From positions 88,516 to 152,515 of the forward strand of contig JACIXR010000005.1 of assembly GCA_014360495.1 (NCBI GenBank): DNA of 64,000 nucleotides. Direction: 5' to 3'. The position numbers were made by a program, and so were the translations under genes. Source of the DNA: a bacterium (GTDB lineage: Bacteria; Armatimonadota; JACIXR01). Positions 46,463-59,288 of this stretch are shown here, piece by piece. How positions within the stretch are numbered: position 1 is the first letter of the stretch; each line of letters starts with the position of its first letter. The notes beneath the pieces were generated by a model. It ran no database searches. It had not been told where the DNA came from and saw only the letters and a list, made by a program, of their open reading frames with translations.

Positions 46463-47662
46463 TTAGGGATTGAAGGATTCTATTTTATTTTGAATATCCT
46501 TAATCCTTTTCCGCACCGGGATATTGTAAGGGCATCTTTCCTCGCATTTGCCGCAATCCATGCACGCATCAGGTTTAATGGTAAGGTCCTCATAAAGCGA
46601 CTTCGCCCATTTCTCGTTTCCGTACCAATGGGCGAGAGTGTAGCGCCACTTGTTCTCCTCTTCTCCTCTATCCACTCCATCCACTACCTGTCTATCAAAG
46701 GCTCCCTCAACCAGGAAGACCTTAGGGATATCAATTCCCACTGGGCAAGGGAGGCACTTCCCGCATTGCCTACATACGAAATTTCCAAGCTCTGGCGCCT
46801 TCTTGAACCATTCCTCCTCTTCCTCCTTCGTCATTGGCTTGAAATTTCTCGCCACGCTTATATCCAACTTTGCTTGCGCTATTGTATTCATCCCTAAAAC
46901 AGCTACATCGCAATGGGTGAGGGCATAGCGGAGCGCCATCCGCGCTGAATCCCTCAGCAATCCATCTCCTATAGCCTTCATCGCTATAACTGCTATCCCC
47001 TTTGCTCGTGCATAGGGAATTATCTCCTCAAAGATGATTGGATAATTGAAGCGGTCAAGATAATTAACCCACACGAGGATAGAATCAAAGGGATAGAGCT
47101 TAATCGCCTTAGAAAGGATATCGGGGCGATGAGAGGAAATCCCGAGGAAGCGAATTAGCCCTTTCTTCTTCAATTCCTCAGCGGCCGCAATGGCTCCATA
47201 GGGTTCGAAAATCGTGCCGAAATCCTGCCAATTGCTTACTCCGTGAAGTTGTAGAAGGTCAACGTAATCGGTCTGCAATCTCTTCAAGCTTTGTTCAAAG
47301 AGTTGAAGGGTTCCCTTCTTCGTTCTTTCGTGTGTTTTCGTTGCGAGGAAAACCTCTTTTCTTCTGCTTTTCATTACTTTCCCCACTTTCACCTCCGCAT
47401 CCCCATAGGAGGGGGCGACATCTATGTAATTCACCCCCTCATCTATGATATAATTCAAAAGCTTTACCGCTTTCTCCTCACTTCGTTCAATGAGATGGAA
47501 GCAGCCAATCCCTATAATGGAAGTTTCAACGCCCATTTTCCCCAGCCTTCGTTTGGGGATTTCTTTCTTCTCATCCGTTAACCCGCTTTCTCCAAGGGCA
47601 AGCAGGGAGAAGGTTCCCGCCGCCAAAGTTTTTAAAAACTCTCTTCGCGTTTGTTTGAACAT
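46463..47662 (-). CDS. Aldo-keto reductase with C-terminal 2[4Fe-4S] domain, Tat-exported
   Basis: A 399-residue protein. The N-terminal RREFLKTLAAG (residues 6-16) plus hydrophobic core is a Tat signal, fitting a cofactor-loaded periplasmic enzyme. AKR barrel about 38-290 with Asp/Tyr in DVAPSYGDAEV, Lys in FLATKTHER and His in LLQLHGVSN (the full catalytic tetrad). The C-terminus has CRQCGKCLPCPVGIDIP and CMDCGKCEERCPYNIPV, ferredoxin-like cluster motifs of the predicted AKR/ferredoxin family. Substrate unknown. It lies 16 nt after the HD gene and before the exported glycosidase-like gene. Confidence 0.88.
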   Translation of the reverse strand: MFKQTRREFLKTLAAGTFSLLALGESGLTDEKKEIPKRRLGKMGVETSIIGIGCFHLIERSEEKAVKLLNYIIDEGVNYIDVAPSYGDAEVKVGKVMKSRRKEVFLATKTHERTKKGTLQLFEQSLKRLQTDYVDLLQLHGVSNWQDFGTIFEPYGAIAAAEELKKKGLIRFLGISSHRPDILSKAIKLYPFDSILVWVNYLDRFNYPIIFEEIIPYARAKGIAVIAMKAIGDGLLRDSARMALRYALTHCDVAVLGMNTIAQAKLDISVARNFKPMTKEEEEEWFKKAPELGNFVCRQCGKCLPCPVGIDIPKVFLVEGAFDRQVVDGVDRGEEENKWRYTLAHWYGNEKWAKSLYEDLTIKPDACMDCGKCEERCPYNIPVRKRIKDIQNKIESFNP

Positions 47663-47678
47663 TTACAACACTCCTTTC

Positions 47679-51392
<3,714 letters not shown>

Positions 51393-51430
51393 GGTGAAAT
51401 GACACCCCCTTAAAAAGATTGATTGTAAAA

Positions 51431-51459
51431 AGTATAAACACAGTTTGAAATGCTGTCAA
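51431..51459 (-). promoter_or_regulatory. Strong promoter of the LysM/stalk gene
   Basis: On the minus strand, TTGACA (51459-51454), 17 nt, TATACT (51436-51431): 11 of 12 consensus bases. Confidence 0.8.
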
Positions 51460-51494
51460 ATATTATATGCAATTCTAAAATATTTATTATAGTT

Positions 51495-51980
51495 ATGCAA
51501 GTGGAAAATTTATTAAAAATAACGAATTTGGAACGCTCCGAATTTCTCAAGTTGAGGTCAATCCTTGTGGATATCTATTTATCAGCCTACAAGGATATGC
51601 CTGAATACGCCTATAATAAGAGAAAATCTGTGAAAAGCTATATGGATTGGTTGTTCAAGGGAGACCCTTCGGGATTCTTCGTTGCCAAATTGGGCGACGA
51701 AGTTGTGGGTTTCATCTCCTGCCACGGAAACTGGGAGGATTATAGGGAAGGTAGAGTTTGCGAGATTCACGAATTTGCCGTTAAGGAGGAATATAAAGGA
51801 CGAGGGATAGGAAGAGCCCTCTTGCAAAAGGCGATGGATTATGCGATTTCTTTGGGACGCAAGAAAGTGACGCTTTGGGTTGGAGAAGGGAACGAGAGGG
51901 CGATTAATTTATATTTGAAAATGGGGTTTAAACCCCTCTACAAGGCGGGAATATGGGTGAGAATGAAGAAAGAACTATAA
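51495..51980 (+). CDS. GNAT-family N-acetyltransferase
   Basis: A 161-residue acetyltransferase. FFVAKLGDEVVGFISCHG, then EIHEFAVKEEYKGRGIGRALLQKAMDYA, which holds the acetyl-CoA pyrophosphate loop (Q/RxxGxG/A as YKGRGIG), and LWVGEGNERAINLYLKMGF. The target amine is unknown. The frame extends to an ATG at 51450, but the family homology begins close to the ATG at 51495, the more likely start; neither has a clear Shine-Dalgarno. Monocistronic, convergent with the next gene across 6 nt. Confidence 0.85.
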   Translation: MQVENLLKITNLERSEFLKLRSILVDIYLSAYKDMPEYAYNKRKSVKSYMDWLFKGDPSGFFVAKLGDEVVGFISCHGNWEDYREGRVCEIHEFAVKEEYKGRGIGRALLQKAMDYAISLGRKKVTLWVGEGNERAINLYLKMGFKPLYKAGIWVRMKKEL

Positions 51981-51986
51981 GTCAAT

Positions 51987-52364
51987 TCATTCCTCCATCT
52001 TTTCTATCAATATACCCTCTCCTTCCTTTACCTTATCCAATTCCTCGGGAGAGGCTTTTATCTTGCCGAATATATTAACCGCGCTTGCCGGTCTTATCTC
52101 TCCTTCCTTGCTTATCGGTGTCGGTCCAAAGAATATGCACCAAGCCGAACCCGGAACCCAATATCCCATATCCCCTATCTCCACGACCTCCTTCTCGTTT
52201 TCGGGTGGGCATTTAACAGGTATAGTGAAATATATCTCCATTCCCCATCTCTTTGCCTTTGAGCGAATAGGCAAGGAATTATAGATTGCCCTGGCAGTCT
52301 CATTATCTAAAAGCTCTCCCTCCGCTTCCAAGCCTGTTTTCTCAAATTTTATCTTTACCTTCAT
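51987..52364 (-). CDS. Cyclophilin-like domain protein (TM1367 type)
   Basis: A 125-residue protein of the cyclophilin-like/DUF369 family known from the TM1367 structure: TARAIYNSLPIRSKAKRWGMEIYF, EVVEIGDMGYWVPGSAWCIFFGPTP and ASAVNIFGKI. The fold resembles cyclophilin, but the peptidyl-prolyl isomerase residues are not conserved; function unknown. Start fixed at ATG 52364 by AGGAGGT (52377-52371); the in-frame ATG 10 codons upstream is not used. Length equals the Thermotoga protein. Confidence 0.85.
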   Translation of the reverse strand: MKVKIKFEKTGLEAEGELLDNETARAIYNSLPIRSKAKRWGMEIYFTIPVKCPPENEKEVVEIGDMGYWVPGSAWCIFFGPTPISKEGEIRPASAVNIFGKIKASPEELDKVKEGEGILIEKMEE

Positions 52365-52422
52365 ATTTTCACCTCCTATGATTGTTTTCTTCAATTATAC
52401 AATGGATTGTTTTTTGAATAAA

Positions 52423-52431
52423 TGATAAAAT
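52423..52431 (+). promoter_or_regulatory. Extended -10 promoter, predicted leaderless
   Basis: TGATAAAAT, a TGn-extended -10, lies 8 nt before ATG 52440. No ribosome binding site and no clear -35. If correct, the apparent ATG at 52422 is part of the promoter. Confidence 0.45.
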
Positions 52432-52439
52432 ATCAACAA

Positions 52440-53282
52440 ATGCAATTCGCAATTTGCAATGAGATATTTAAGGAATGGGATTTCCCAAAGGTATGCGATT
52501 TCGTCTCATCCATAGGCTACGATGGGATAGAAATCGCTCCCTTCACCTTCGCCTCCGATGTAAGGGATTTGAATGAGAAAGATTGCAGGAACATAAGGGA
52601 AATCGCAGAAAAGAGAAAGCTCCAAATAGTGGGTTTGCATTGGCTCTTGGTTTCCCCTCCCGGTCTCCATATAACTCATCCCGATTCATCTATCAGAGAG
52701 GAAACCCTTGAATATATGAAGCACTTAATCAAATTCTGCCATTTATTGGGTGGAGAGTTGCTTGTTTTCGGCTCGCCGAAGCAGAGGGATATTATGCCCG
52801 GTGTTGAGAAAGGGGAAGCTTGGTTATGGGCGAAGGATTTCTTCCTTCGGGCATCGGAGGAAGCAGATAGATACAATATCTTCATTTGCTTGGAACCTCT
52901 CTCTCCCAGGGAGACGAACTTTATCACCACGGCGAGAGAAGCAATAAAACTAATTGAGGAGGTTTCCCATCCCAGATTCAAACTGCATCTTGATGTAAAG
53001 GCGATGTGCTCGGAGGGAAGGGATATTGGGGAGATAATTAAGGAAGGTGCTCCCTATTTAATGCATTTCCACGCAAATGATGAGAGCGGAAAGGGACCCG
53101 GATTTGGCGAAACTGATTTTCAACCCATAATCAGGGCTTTAAAATCCATAAATTATCAAGGCTTCGTTTCAGTGGAGATATTTGATGTTTCGCCTTCTCC
53201 CGAGATTTGCGCTATTGAGAGCTTAAAATATCTGAAGGAGGTAATGAAAGATGAGGATAAAAGTGAAGGCAGGTGCTCATAG
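52440..53282 (+). CDS. Sugar phosphate isomerase/epimerase (xylose isomerase-like TIM barrel)
   Basis: A 280-residue AP-endonuclease-2-type barrel. ICNEIFKEWDFPKVCDFVSSIGYDGIEI opens it; metal and acid residues are likely the Glu in FICLEPLSPRETN, Asp in FKLHLDVKAMCSEG, His in LMHFHANDESGKGPG and Glu in GFVSVEIFD. This set matches D-tagatose/psicose-3-epimerase and IolE/IolI-type enzymes; the substrate is not readable. Translation overlaps the following DUF6807 gene by 32 nt. Start at 52440 rather than 52422, because a -10 box covers the latter. Confidence 0.85.
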   Translation: MQFAICNEIFKEWDFPKVCDFVSSIGYDGIEIAPFTFASDVRDLNEKDCRNIREIAEKRKLQIVGLHWLLVSPPGLHITHPDSSIREETLEYMKHLIKFCHLLGGELLVFGSPKQRDIMPGVEKGEAWLWAKDFFLRASEEADRYNIFICLEPLSPRETNFITTAREAIKLIEEVSHPRFKLHLDVKAMCSEGRDIGEIIKEGAPYLMHFHANDESGKGPGFGETDFQPIIRALKSINYQGFVSVEIFDVSPSPEICAIESLKYLKEVMKDEDKSEGRCS

Positions 53283-54366
53283 AAGGCTTTTTTGCCCTGT
53301 TGAAATTGGAGATTTTGAAGATTTGCCGGATAGCTTCTCGCTGAGAGACGAGGGAAATGGAGCCCTTTTACCAGCCCAATTAGAGGGAGGCAAAATCGTC
53401 TTTATAATCCCATACTTGGAGAAAGGGGAAGAGAGAACTTATGAGATTGTGGAAGGGGAAGCAGAGGAAAGAGTGGAGCTCAAAGAGAGGGAGAATTTGG
53501 TGGAAATTATCCTTGGAGGAAAAGTGTTTACTAATTATCATTTTGGCGCGGATTTCCCTCGTCCTTTCCTTTATCCCCTTAATGCTCCTGGGCAGATACC
53601 TATAACGAGGAGTTATCCAATGGAGGATGTGGAGGGAGAAAGCAAGGACCATAAGCATCATCGTTCCCTGTGGGTAGCCCATGGAGATGTTAATGGAGTG
53701 GATAATTGGAGCGAGGAAGAGGGACACGGAAGACAGATTCATAGATTTTTCAGAGAAATAAAAAGCGGAGTAGTGAGAGGGTCTCTGCGAGAGCTATTGG
53801 ATTGGGTGGGGACAGATGGGAAGAAGGTTTTGGAGGAGGAAAGAGAGATAATTTTTTATGCTCTTTCCTCGCCAATAAGAATGATTGATTTCCGCGTAAC
53901 CTTCCACGCAAGTGAGGAAGATGTTGTATTCGGGGATACGAAGGAAGGAGGGATAATCTCCTTACGAGTGGCGAGCGCGTTGGAGGGAAAGAGGGGCGGC
54001 GTAATTGAGAATTCCTTCGGAGGAATAGGCGAAAAAGAAGCTTGGGGGAAAAGGGCTCATTGGTGCGATTATTGGGGATACATAAAGGGAGAGAAGCTCG
54101 GTGTGGCAGTGCTTGACAATCCCTCTAATCTCCGCCATCCCACATATTGGCATGTACGAGATTACGGTCTCTTCACTGCTAATCCATTTGGTGTCTCCTA
54201 CTTCACCAATAACCCTCTTAATAGAGGGGACTATAAATTGAACAAAGGGGAGAAGCTGGAGTTTCGCTATCGTCTTATTATCCATAAAGGAAGCGCTGAG
54301 GAAGCTTCAATAAAGCAACATTTTCTCAATTATGCTTTCCCTCCAGAGGTGGTAATAGAGAGATGA
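53251..54366 (+). CDS. DUF6807 (PmoA-like) family protein
   Basis: A 371-residue beta-rich protein. The signature DHKHHRSLWVAHGDVNGVD (about 131-149) and the C-terminal HPTYWHVRDYGLFTANPFG and LNKGEKLEFRYRLIIHKG define the family that databases sometimes call methane oxygenase PmoA; it has nothing to do with particulate methane monooxygenase subunits. Conserved His residues suggest a metal or sugar site. Commonly next to sugar isomerases and Gfo/Idh/MocA enzymes, as here, so a role in catabolism of a sugar or polyol is likely (inference). Overlaps both neighbours (32 and 4 nt). Confidence 0.8.
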   Translation: MRIKVKAGAHRRLFCPVEIGDFEDLPDSFSLRDEGNGALLPAQLEGGKIVFIIPYLEKGEERTYEIVEGEAEERVELKERENLVEIILGGKVFTNYHFGADFPRPFLYPLNAPGQIPITRSYPMEDVEGESKDHKHHRSLWVAHGDVNGVDNWSEEEGHGRQIHRFFREIKSGVVRGSLRELLDWVGTDGKKVLEEEREIIFYALSSPIRMIDFRVTFHASEEDVVFGDTKEGGIISLRVASALEGKRGGVIENSFGGIGEKEAWGKRAHWCDYWGYIKGEKLGVAVLDNPSNLRHPTYWHVRDYGLFTANPFGVSYFTNNPLNRGDYKLNKGEKLEFRYRLIIHKGSAEEASIKQHFLNYAFPPEVVIER

Positions 54367-55316
54367 GCAAAGCTTTGAATTTTCTCAGAAAATTGTTTTC
54401 CATCAGGGAAGCGAACATATTGTTCGCCTTCATAGCCCTATGCGCCGCGGTATCCATTTATGCTCCCGACAAGTTCCTAAACCCATTCAATATAGAGAGC
54501 GTTCTTCGGCAGGTGGCTTTCTTCGGTCTTCTCTCCATAGGGGAAACAATAGTGATAATAACGGGAGGAATAGACCTTTCCCCTGGCTCTGTCATAGCTT
54601 TCATCGGGGTAATCGTAGCGCTCTTCATAAAGCAAGGTATTCCCGTGCCGCTCGCCATCCTTTTCGCTTTAGCTATTTCCTCATTAATTGGTCTTTGGCA
54701 TGGCATCTTTGTAACTAAACTTAGAGTTCCTCCCTTCATCATAACATTGGGAACCCTGAGTATGGCGAGGGGAGGAGCTTCCGCTCTTACCAAGGGCTGG
54801 CCGGTAACGGGATTGCCCGATTCCTTCAATTTCCTTGGCAGGAAAGGACTCCCCTACCTGCCCATTCCCTTTATCATTTTAATAGTCGTTTTCCTGGTCG
54901 CTCACATTACGATGAACTACACGACATTTGGAAGAAGAATCTACGCGATCGGAGGGAATATTGAGGCGGCAAGATTATCGGGTATAGATGTGGATACTGG
55001 AAGGATTCTGTGTTATATGATAAGCGCCTTTTTAGCTGGACTGTCGGGCATACTAATAGCGGCAAATATGGGGCAGGGACAGCCAGGTGTAGGCAGTGCC
55101 TACGAGCTTCAGGCAATAGCGGGCGCAGTGATAGGAGGGACAAGCCTTATGGGAGGGGAAGGAACTATGCTCGGGACATTATTGGGGACATTCATAATCT
55201 CGGTTCTTTATAATGCATTGATACTATTACAGGTTTCTCCTTACTGGCACGAGATAGTGGTGGGAAGTGTGGTAGTTGTGGCGGTAACGATAGATGTTTT
55301 ACGCAGGGTAAAATAA
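54363..55316 (+). CDS. Sugar ABC transporter permease, RbsC/AraH type
   Basis: A 317-residue inner-membrane protein with about 9-10 helices. LLSIGETIVIITGGIDLSPGSVIAFIG, the cytoplasmic EAA-like IGGNIEAARLSGIDVD and AIAGAVIGGTSLMGGEGTMLGTLLGTFII are typical of ribose/arabinose/xylose permeases. The matching ATPase and periplasmic binding protein are not in the window; the downstream neighbour is a tRNA on the other strand. Translation is coupled to DUF6807 (ATGA overlap). Confidence 0.92.
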   Translation: MSKALNFLRKLFSIREANILFAFIALCAAVSIYAPDKFLNPFNIESVLRQVAFFGLLSIGETIVIITGGIDLSPGSVIAFIGVIVALFIKQGIPVPLAILFALAISSLIGLWHGIFVTKLRVPPFIITLGTLSMARGGASALTKGWPVTGLPDSFNFLGRKGLPYLPIPFIILIVVFLVAHITMNYTTFGRRIYAIGGNIEAARLSGIDVDTGRILCYMISAFLAGLSGILIAANMGQGQPGVGSAYELQAIAGAVIGGTSLMGGEGTMLGTLLGTFIISVLYNALILLQVSPYWHEIVVGSVVVVAVTIDVLRRVK

Positions 55317-55321
55317 AAAAT

Positions 55322-55396
55322 TGGTGGAGCCGAGCGGAATCGAACCGCCAACCTCCTCATTGCGAGCGAGGCGTTGTCCCATTCAACTACGGCCCC
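55322..55396 (-). tRNA. tRNA-Ala (anticodon CGC)
   Basis: 75 nt with encoded CCA (55324-55322). The acceptor stem GGGGCCG (55396-55390) pairs with CGGCTCC and contains G3:U70, the alanine identity pair. The anticodon loop CTCGCAA gives CGC. D and T arms fold normally. Confidence 0.96.
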
Positions 55397-55409
55397 ATCT
55401 ATTTTTAAT

Positions 55410-55437
55410 ATTATACCAAAATCTATATCTAAGTCAA
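55410..55437 (-). promoter_or_regulatory. Promoter of tRNA-Ala
   Basis: On the minus strand, TTGACT (55437-55432), 16 nt, TATAAT (55415-55410), with TGG just before the -10 (extended -10). Start predicted about 7 nt before the mature 5' end. Confidence 0.75.
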
Positions 55438-55552
55438 ATCATTTTTGTAATTCGCATATTTTCTTGAAGCCCTATATGTCAACGGGAAAGAAAAAAGACC
55501 TGGAGAATTAGGAAAAGCTCTGTTAAAGAATGTTAAATTTTTCTCCTTAAAC

Positions 55553-56587
55553 TTATACACTAAACTTTTCTTCAAGATACACCTTTTCTCCTTTCCTTGA
55601 AGCCTCATAGATTGCAAGGCAAACTTCCAATGCCTCTCTTGCTTCCTCTGGCTTGACTTCTGGCTCTTTATCTTTTAGCAGACAGTCAATGAAATGGTCA
55701 AGTGCCAGCTTCACGCTCAAGATGTGAGGATGGGAGCCCATTGGTCCTACATCTATAACATTTGGTTTGTTATCTTTAATTAATATAAGTGGTTCTTTAA
55801 CATCATCCTTTATATGAATAGAGCCTTCCGTTCCATAGATATGCCTTGTTTCCTGCCAAGCCTCGGATAACACCGTGTAAGAGATGGCTATCGTCCCCAG
55901 AACCTTCTTATCGAACTCCAAAATTGCCACCGTATTGTCATCCCCTTTGTTCTCCGGCACAACCACTAATCTTTTCGCGACGGCGGCTACAGCTTTCGGC
56001 CTGCCGAAGAAATGTAACATCGTATAGATGGCGTGATAACCCGTGTCAATCATCGCTCCTCCTCCCGCTTTATCCCAGCTCCCTTTCCAATGGTTTGGGT
56101 CGTTCATTCTGATAAATTCGTTTCCCATTATGTTGAAAACAGCCATAAAAGGTCTGCCAATTGTCCCTTCGTCAATTATTTTTTTCGCCCTCTTGTGATA
56201 TGGCATAAACCTCTGATTCATTGAGATAAATAACCGGTGTCCGGTCTCTCTCGCCGTTTCTATCATCTCATCTGCTTCTTTCAAGTTCATCGCTATGGGT
56301 TTCTCACACACTACATCCTTTCCAGCTTTCAGCGAGTGGATTGCCATCGGATGATGAAGATAATGAGGGGTGCAGATATCAACAAATTGGATGGGAGCCT
56401 CTTCAATCATTTCTCTATAATCTTTATAAGCTTTCCTTATTTTTGGATAATTGTCTTGAGCATAGCGGACTGCGTGTTCGTTTTCATCAGCGATATATAT
56501 CTCTTCTATGTTTGAGTTTTGGGTATAAGCTAATAGATGGACCTGAGCGATTCCTCCAACTCCGATGATTCCGACATTAACCCTCAT
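55553..56587 (-). CDS. Gfo/Idh/MocA family NAD(P)-dependent oxidoreductase
   Basis: A 344-residue dehydrogenase. N-terminal Rossmann VGIIGVGGIAQVH (residues about 5-17), CEKPIAMNLKEADEM with the catalytic Lys, ISMNQRFMPYH and the substrate-side Asp-x-x-x-His in MIDTGYHAIYTM. Acts on sugars, inositols or their derivatives. It is the last gene of the nfeD-slipin-whirly-like group (12 nt gap), and lies close to the isomerase/DUF6807 genes with which such enzymes often cooperate. ATG 56587 is preferred to GTG 56593. Confidence 0.9.
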   Translation of the reverse strand: MRVNVGIIGVGGIAQVHLLAYTQNSNIEEIYIADENEHAVRYAQDNYPKIRKAYKDYREMIEEAPIQFVDICTPHYLHHPMAIHSLKAGKDVVCEKPIAMNLKEADEMIETARETGHRLFISMNQRFMPYHKRAKKIIDEGTIGRPFMAVFNIMGNEFIRMNDPNHWKGSWDKAGGGAMIDTGYHAIYTMLHFFGRPKAVAAVAKRLVVVPENKGDDNTVAILEFDKKVLGTIAISYTVLSEAWQETRHIYGTEGSIHIKDDVKEPLILIKDNKPNVIDVGPMGSHPHILSVKLALDHFIDCLLKDKEPEVKPEEAREALEVCLAIYEASRKGEKVYLEEKFSV

Positions 56588-56605
56588 CTTCACACTCTCG
56601 CTTAA

Positions 56606-57052
56606 TTATTCTTTACCGCTGAATAGGAGTGGTGCGACTAAAATTGGTAGGGCGGTGGCTAATCGGAAAAGGTCGCCCCTGTTTAAACCAACGGTGATTT
56701 TGTTTTCCCCTTGGGAAAGGGAGATAAAAGCTTGGATATTGCCTGTCTCAGCTGGTCGGAAGGAAAGGATTTTATCCTCTTCCCTTGAGGAGTTCGGCGT
56801 TGGACGATGATACAGCTCTAGGCTTTCTTTCCTTCTTTCCAATATATCCTTCGCCTGAAGAGCTATGTCAAAGGCTTCCTCTGGCGAGAGGGCAAAAACG
56901 ATTTTATTCTCCCACTCATATCTCCTCTCCCCCTTTTGAGGTAATCCCGTTATTCCCTCTTTCGCTTTCGCAAAAGTAAAGAAAACAATCTGCCTCTCGT
57001 TATCAACTTCTATTCGTAAAGCCGATTTCGTCTTATATATTATCCAGGGCAT
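56606..57052 (-). CDS. Whirly/PC4-like single-stranded-nucleic-acid-binding fold protein (tentative)
   Basis: A 148-residue protein without a recognised enzyme motif. The pattern is two beta-rich halves with a helix: KSALRIEVDNERQIVFFTFAKA, KIVFALSPEEAFDIALQAKD, ESLELYHRPTP, KILSFRPAETGNIQAFISLSQG, NKITVGLNRGDLFRLATALPILVAPLLF. This order (F-x-L-S-P-E-E-A, then YHxP, then a second sheet closed by a helix with ALPILV) recalls the whirly domain. Function is not assigned. It lies 30 nt after the slipin gene and 12 nt before the oxidoreductase gene, so it is co-transcribed with them. Confidence 0.4.
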   Translation of the reverse strand: MPWIIYKTKSALRIEVDNERQIVFFTFAKAKEGITGLPQKGERRYEWENKIVFALSPEEAFDIALQAKDILERRKESLELYHRPTPNSSREEDKILSFRPAETGNIQAFISLSQGENKITVGLNRGDLFRLATALPILVAPLLFSGKE

Positions 57053-57081
57053 TCCTCATTTGATTGCTCTTTATTATGATT

Positions 57082-57846
57082 TCAACTCTTTTCCTCTTCG
57101 CTACCCCTTTTAAGGAAAGGAGTGAGCAGGTCTATAGGGATGGGCATAACGACCGTGGCGGTGTGTTCGGAGGCTATATCTGACAGTGTTTGAAGGAAAC
57201 GAAGCTGAATTGAAGCGGGGTTCTGGCTCAATATCGCTGCCGCCTCGCTCAACCTCTGAGCAGCTTGAAACTCTCCTTCCGCGTTGATTATCTTCGCCCT
57301 TCTCTCTCTTTCCGTTTCTGCCTGCCTTGCCATTGCTCTCCTCATACCTTCAGGCAATATGACATCTCTTACTTCCACAGTTGTAACCTTGATTCCCCAT
57401 GGCTCGGTTTGCTCATCTATGATGGACTGAAGCTGCTGGTTGATTTTATCTCTGTGAGCGAGGAGGTCGTCTAACTCAGATTGCCCCACCACGCTCCGCA
57501 AGGTTGTCTGAGAAATCAGGGAAGTAGCCCTCATATAATTCTCCACCTTGCACACCGCATCCTCGGGATTTACGACCCTGAAGTAGACAACCGCATCAAC
57601 CGTAACAGGGACATTGTCCCTCGTCATCATTTCCTGCCGCGGAACATCAAGGGTTACTACTCTAAGGTCTATCTTCACCATCTTATCCACTATCGGGATG
57701 AGGAAAAAGAGACCCGGACCCTTCGCTCCTATCAACCTTCCCAATCTAAAGATGACACCTCTTTCGTACTCCCTCACTACCCTTATCGCTTGCGGTAGAA
57801 TGATGATGAGCAGGATGATTACAGCCCAAATGATAGCCTGCAACAT
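57082..57846 (-). CDS. Slipin (stomatin/SPFH family) membrane protein
   Basis: A 254-residue protein. An N-terminal membrane hairpin (about 3-22, [18 protein letters not shown]) is followed by [28 protein letters not shown] and the SPFH domain (to about 190) with [20 protein letters not shown], then a coiled coil ([22 protein letters not shown]). It forms oligomeric membrane scaffolds and is a known partner and substrate of the NfeD protease. Only 4 nt separate it from nfeD. Confidence 0.94.
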   Translation of the reverse strand: MLQAIIWAVIILLIIILPQAIRVVREYERGVIFRLGRLIGAKGPGLFFLIPIVDKMVKIDLRVVTLDVPRQEMMTRDNVPVTVDAVVYFRVVNPEDAVCKVENYMRATSLISQTTLRSVVGQSELDDLLAHRDKINQQLQSIIDEQTEPWGIKVTTVEVRDVILPEGMRRAMARQAETERERRAKIINAEGEFQAAQRLSEAAAILSQNPASIQLRFLQTLSDIASEHTATVVMPIPIDLLTPFLKRGSEEEKS

Positions 57847-57850
57847 AATA

Positions 57851-59134
57851 TCATACCTCCTTTTCTTTTTTAACTTGAAGGGTTAAACCCCTCATAGCCA
57901 CAACTCTAACTTTGCTTCCTTTTTCAATGAATCCCTCTGTGCTCTCCGCCCGCCAAAGTTCCCCTTCCAAAAAGACCAACCCATTTGGGTTGAGGTCGCT
58001 TCTCGCCTCTGCTATACTACCTACAATCGCTTCCCTACCCACTGCCTTTGCCCGGAATTGTGCCTTTATCCCAGCAGCAACTACGAAGAGGAAGAAGAGA
58101 GTGGTGAGTATCGTCATAGAGAGGATTAAGCCGAGGGAAAGCTTGCGATAGCCGACATTTTCAAAAAGCATAATGGAGCCAATTAGAAAGGAGATGGCTC
58201 CCCCTATCCCTAAAAGACCATGAGTGGGCGCCTTAACCTCCGCTAACAGAAAACCTATACCAAGAACCATAAGGGCTAAACCTGCCCAATTGATAGGGAG
58301 GATAGCGAGTGAATAAAGGGCAAGTATGAGAGCTATTGCTCCCACCACTCCCGGGAGAATCGCTCCTGGATTGGAGAGTTCAAATATTATTCCATAAGTC
58401 GCCAAGAGAAGAAGGAGATAGGCGAAGTTTGGGTCGGTGAGAAGGAGGAGAAGTCTCTCCCTCCAATTCATATTCTGTTTTGAGATAGGAGCTCCTTTCG
58501 TCTTGAGGACGAATTTTTCCCCGTTTTTTATTACCTCGCGTCCGTCCAGCTTATTGAGGAGGTCTTGTAAGTCGTTTGCTATAAGGTCAATTACCCCCAG
58601 CTTCAGCGCTTCCTCCGCTGAAGAGGAGCGTGCCTTGCGCACGGCATCCTCAGCCCATTGCACATTTCTCCCCTTTTTCTGGGCGAGCGACTGCATAAAG
58701 GCAGCTGCGTCATTCACAATCTTCTTCTCCATAGTTGTGCTTGTTTGCCCTTCAGGCATTCCTCCTAACTGCACGGGAGTGGCGGCTCCGATGTTCGTAC
58801 CAGGAGCCATAGCTACTATATCCGCAGCTATAGCTATATAGGCTCCCGCTGAAGCTGCCCTTGCTCCCGGTGGGGAAACAAAGACGATAATGGGGATGTA
58901 GGAGGAGAGCTCCTTCTGGATTACCTCCCTCATGCTCTTATCTAAACCGCCGGGCGTATCCATCTCCATAATCACCGCTTGAGCATTATTGGCTATCGCT
59001 TCGTCAATCCCCCTTATTATATATTTGCTCATCGGAGGAGTAATCGCGCCGTCTATCTTGAGAAGATAGATTGGCGACTGGGGAAAGGCTAAAATCCCCA
59101 AAAGGCTAAGTAATAGAAACAATGACCTTCTCAT
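57851..59134 (-). CDS. NfeD-type membrane-bound serine protease
   Basis: A 427-residue protein with a signal/TM segment (about 1-20), ClpP-like protease domain (about 22-215) with [15 protein letters not shown], the catalytic Ser in [13 protein letters not shown] (about 92-104) and Lys in [11 protein letters not shown] (about 135-145), then four helices (about 235-345) and a C-terminal OB-fold NfeD domain (about 365-427, [24 protein letters not shown]). This is the full long form (NfeD1b) that cleaves slipin's C-terminus. Together they are thought to maintain membrane proteins. Confidence 0.95.
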   Translation of the reverse strand: MRRSLFLLLSLLGILAFPQSPIYLLKIDGAITPPMSKYIIRGIDEAIANNAQAVIMEMDTPGGLDKSMREVIQKELSSYIPIIVFVSPPGARAASAGAYIAIAADIVAMAPGTNIGAATPVQLGGMPEGQTSTTMEKKIVNDAAAFMQSLAQKKGRNVQWAEDAVRKARSSSAEEALKLGVIDLIANDLQDLLNKLDGREVIKNGEKFVLKTKGAPISKQNMNWRERLLLLLTDPNFAYLLLLLATYGIIFELSNPGAILPGVVGAIALILALYSLAILPINWAGLALMVLGIGFLLAEVKAPTHGLLGIGGAISFLIGSIMLFENVGYRKLSLGLILSMTILTTLFFLFVVAAGIKAQFRAKAVGREAIVGSIAEARSDLNPNGLVFLEGELWRAESTEGFIEKGSKVRVVAMRGLTLQVKKEKEV

Positions 59135-59155
59135 AACTCCTCATCTCCAATGTAA

Positions 59156-59184
59156 AGGATAAGAAATGAAAAATGAAAAGTCAA
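59156..59184 (-). promoter_or_regulatory. Promoter of the nfeD operon
   Basis: On the minus strand, TTGACT (59184-59179), 17 nt, TATCCT (59161-59156). GAGGAG precedes the nfeD ATG. Confidence 0.6.
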
Positions 59185-59288
59185 GATGGTGTATAAGTGT
59201 TCTTGTCATTGTAAGCCATAGAGAGCTTATGGTGAAGCCAATTCTTTGTTTCAAATACTTTTTGCCCCTTTCCGGCGATTCCGTTAAC

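Noticed and set aside
53251-54366. Particulate methane monooxygenase subunit PmoA
   Set aside because: The database name PmoA-like refers to DUF6807; the protein has no membrane helices and no Pmo neighbours.
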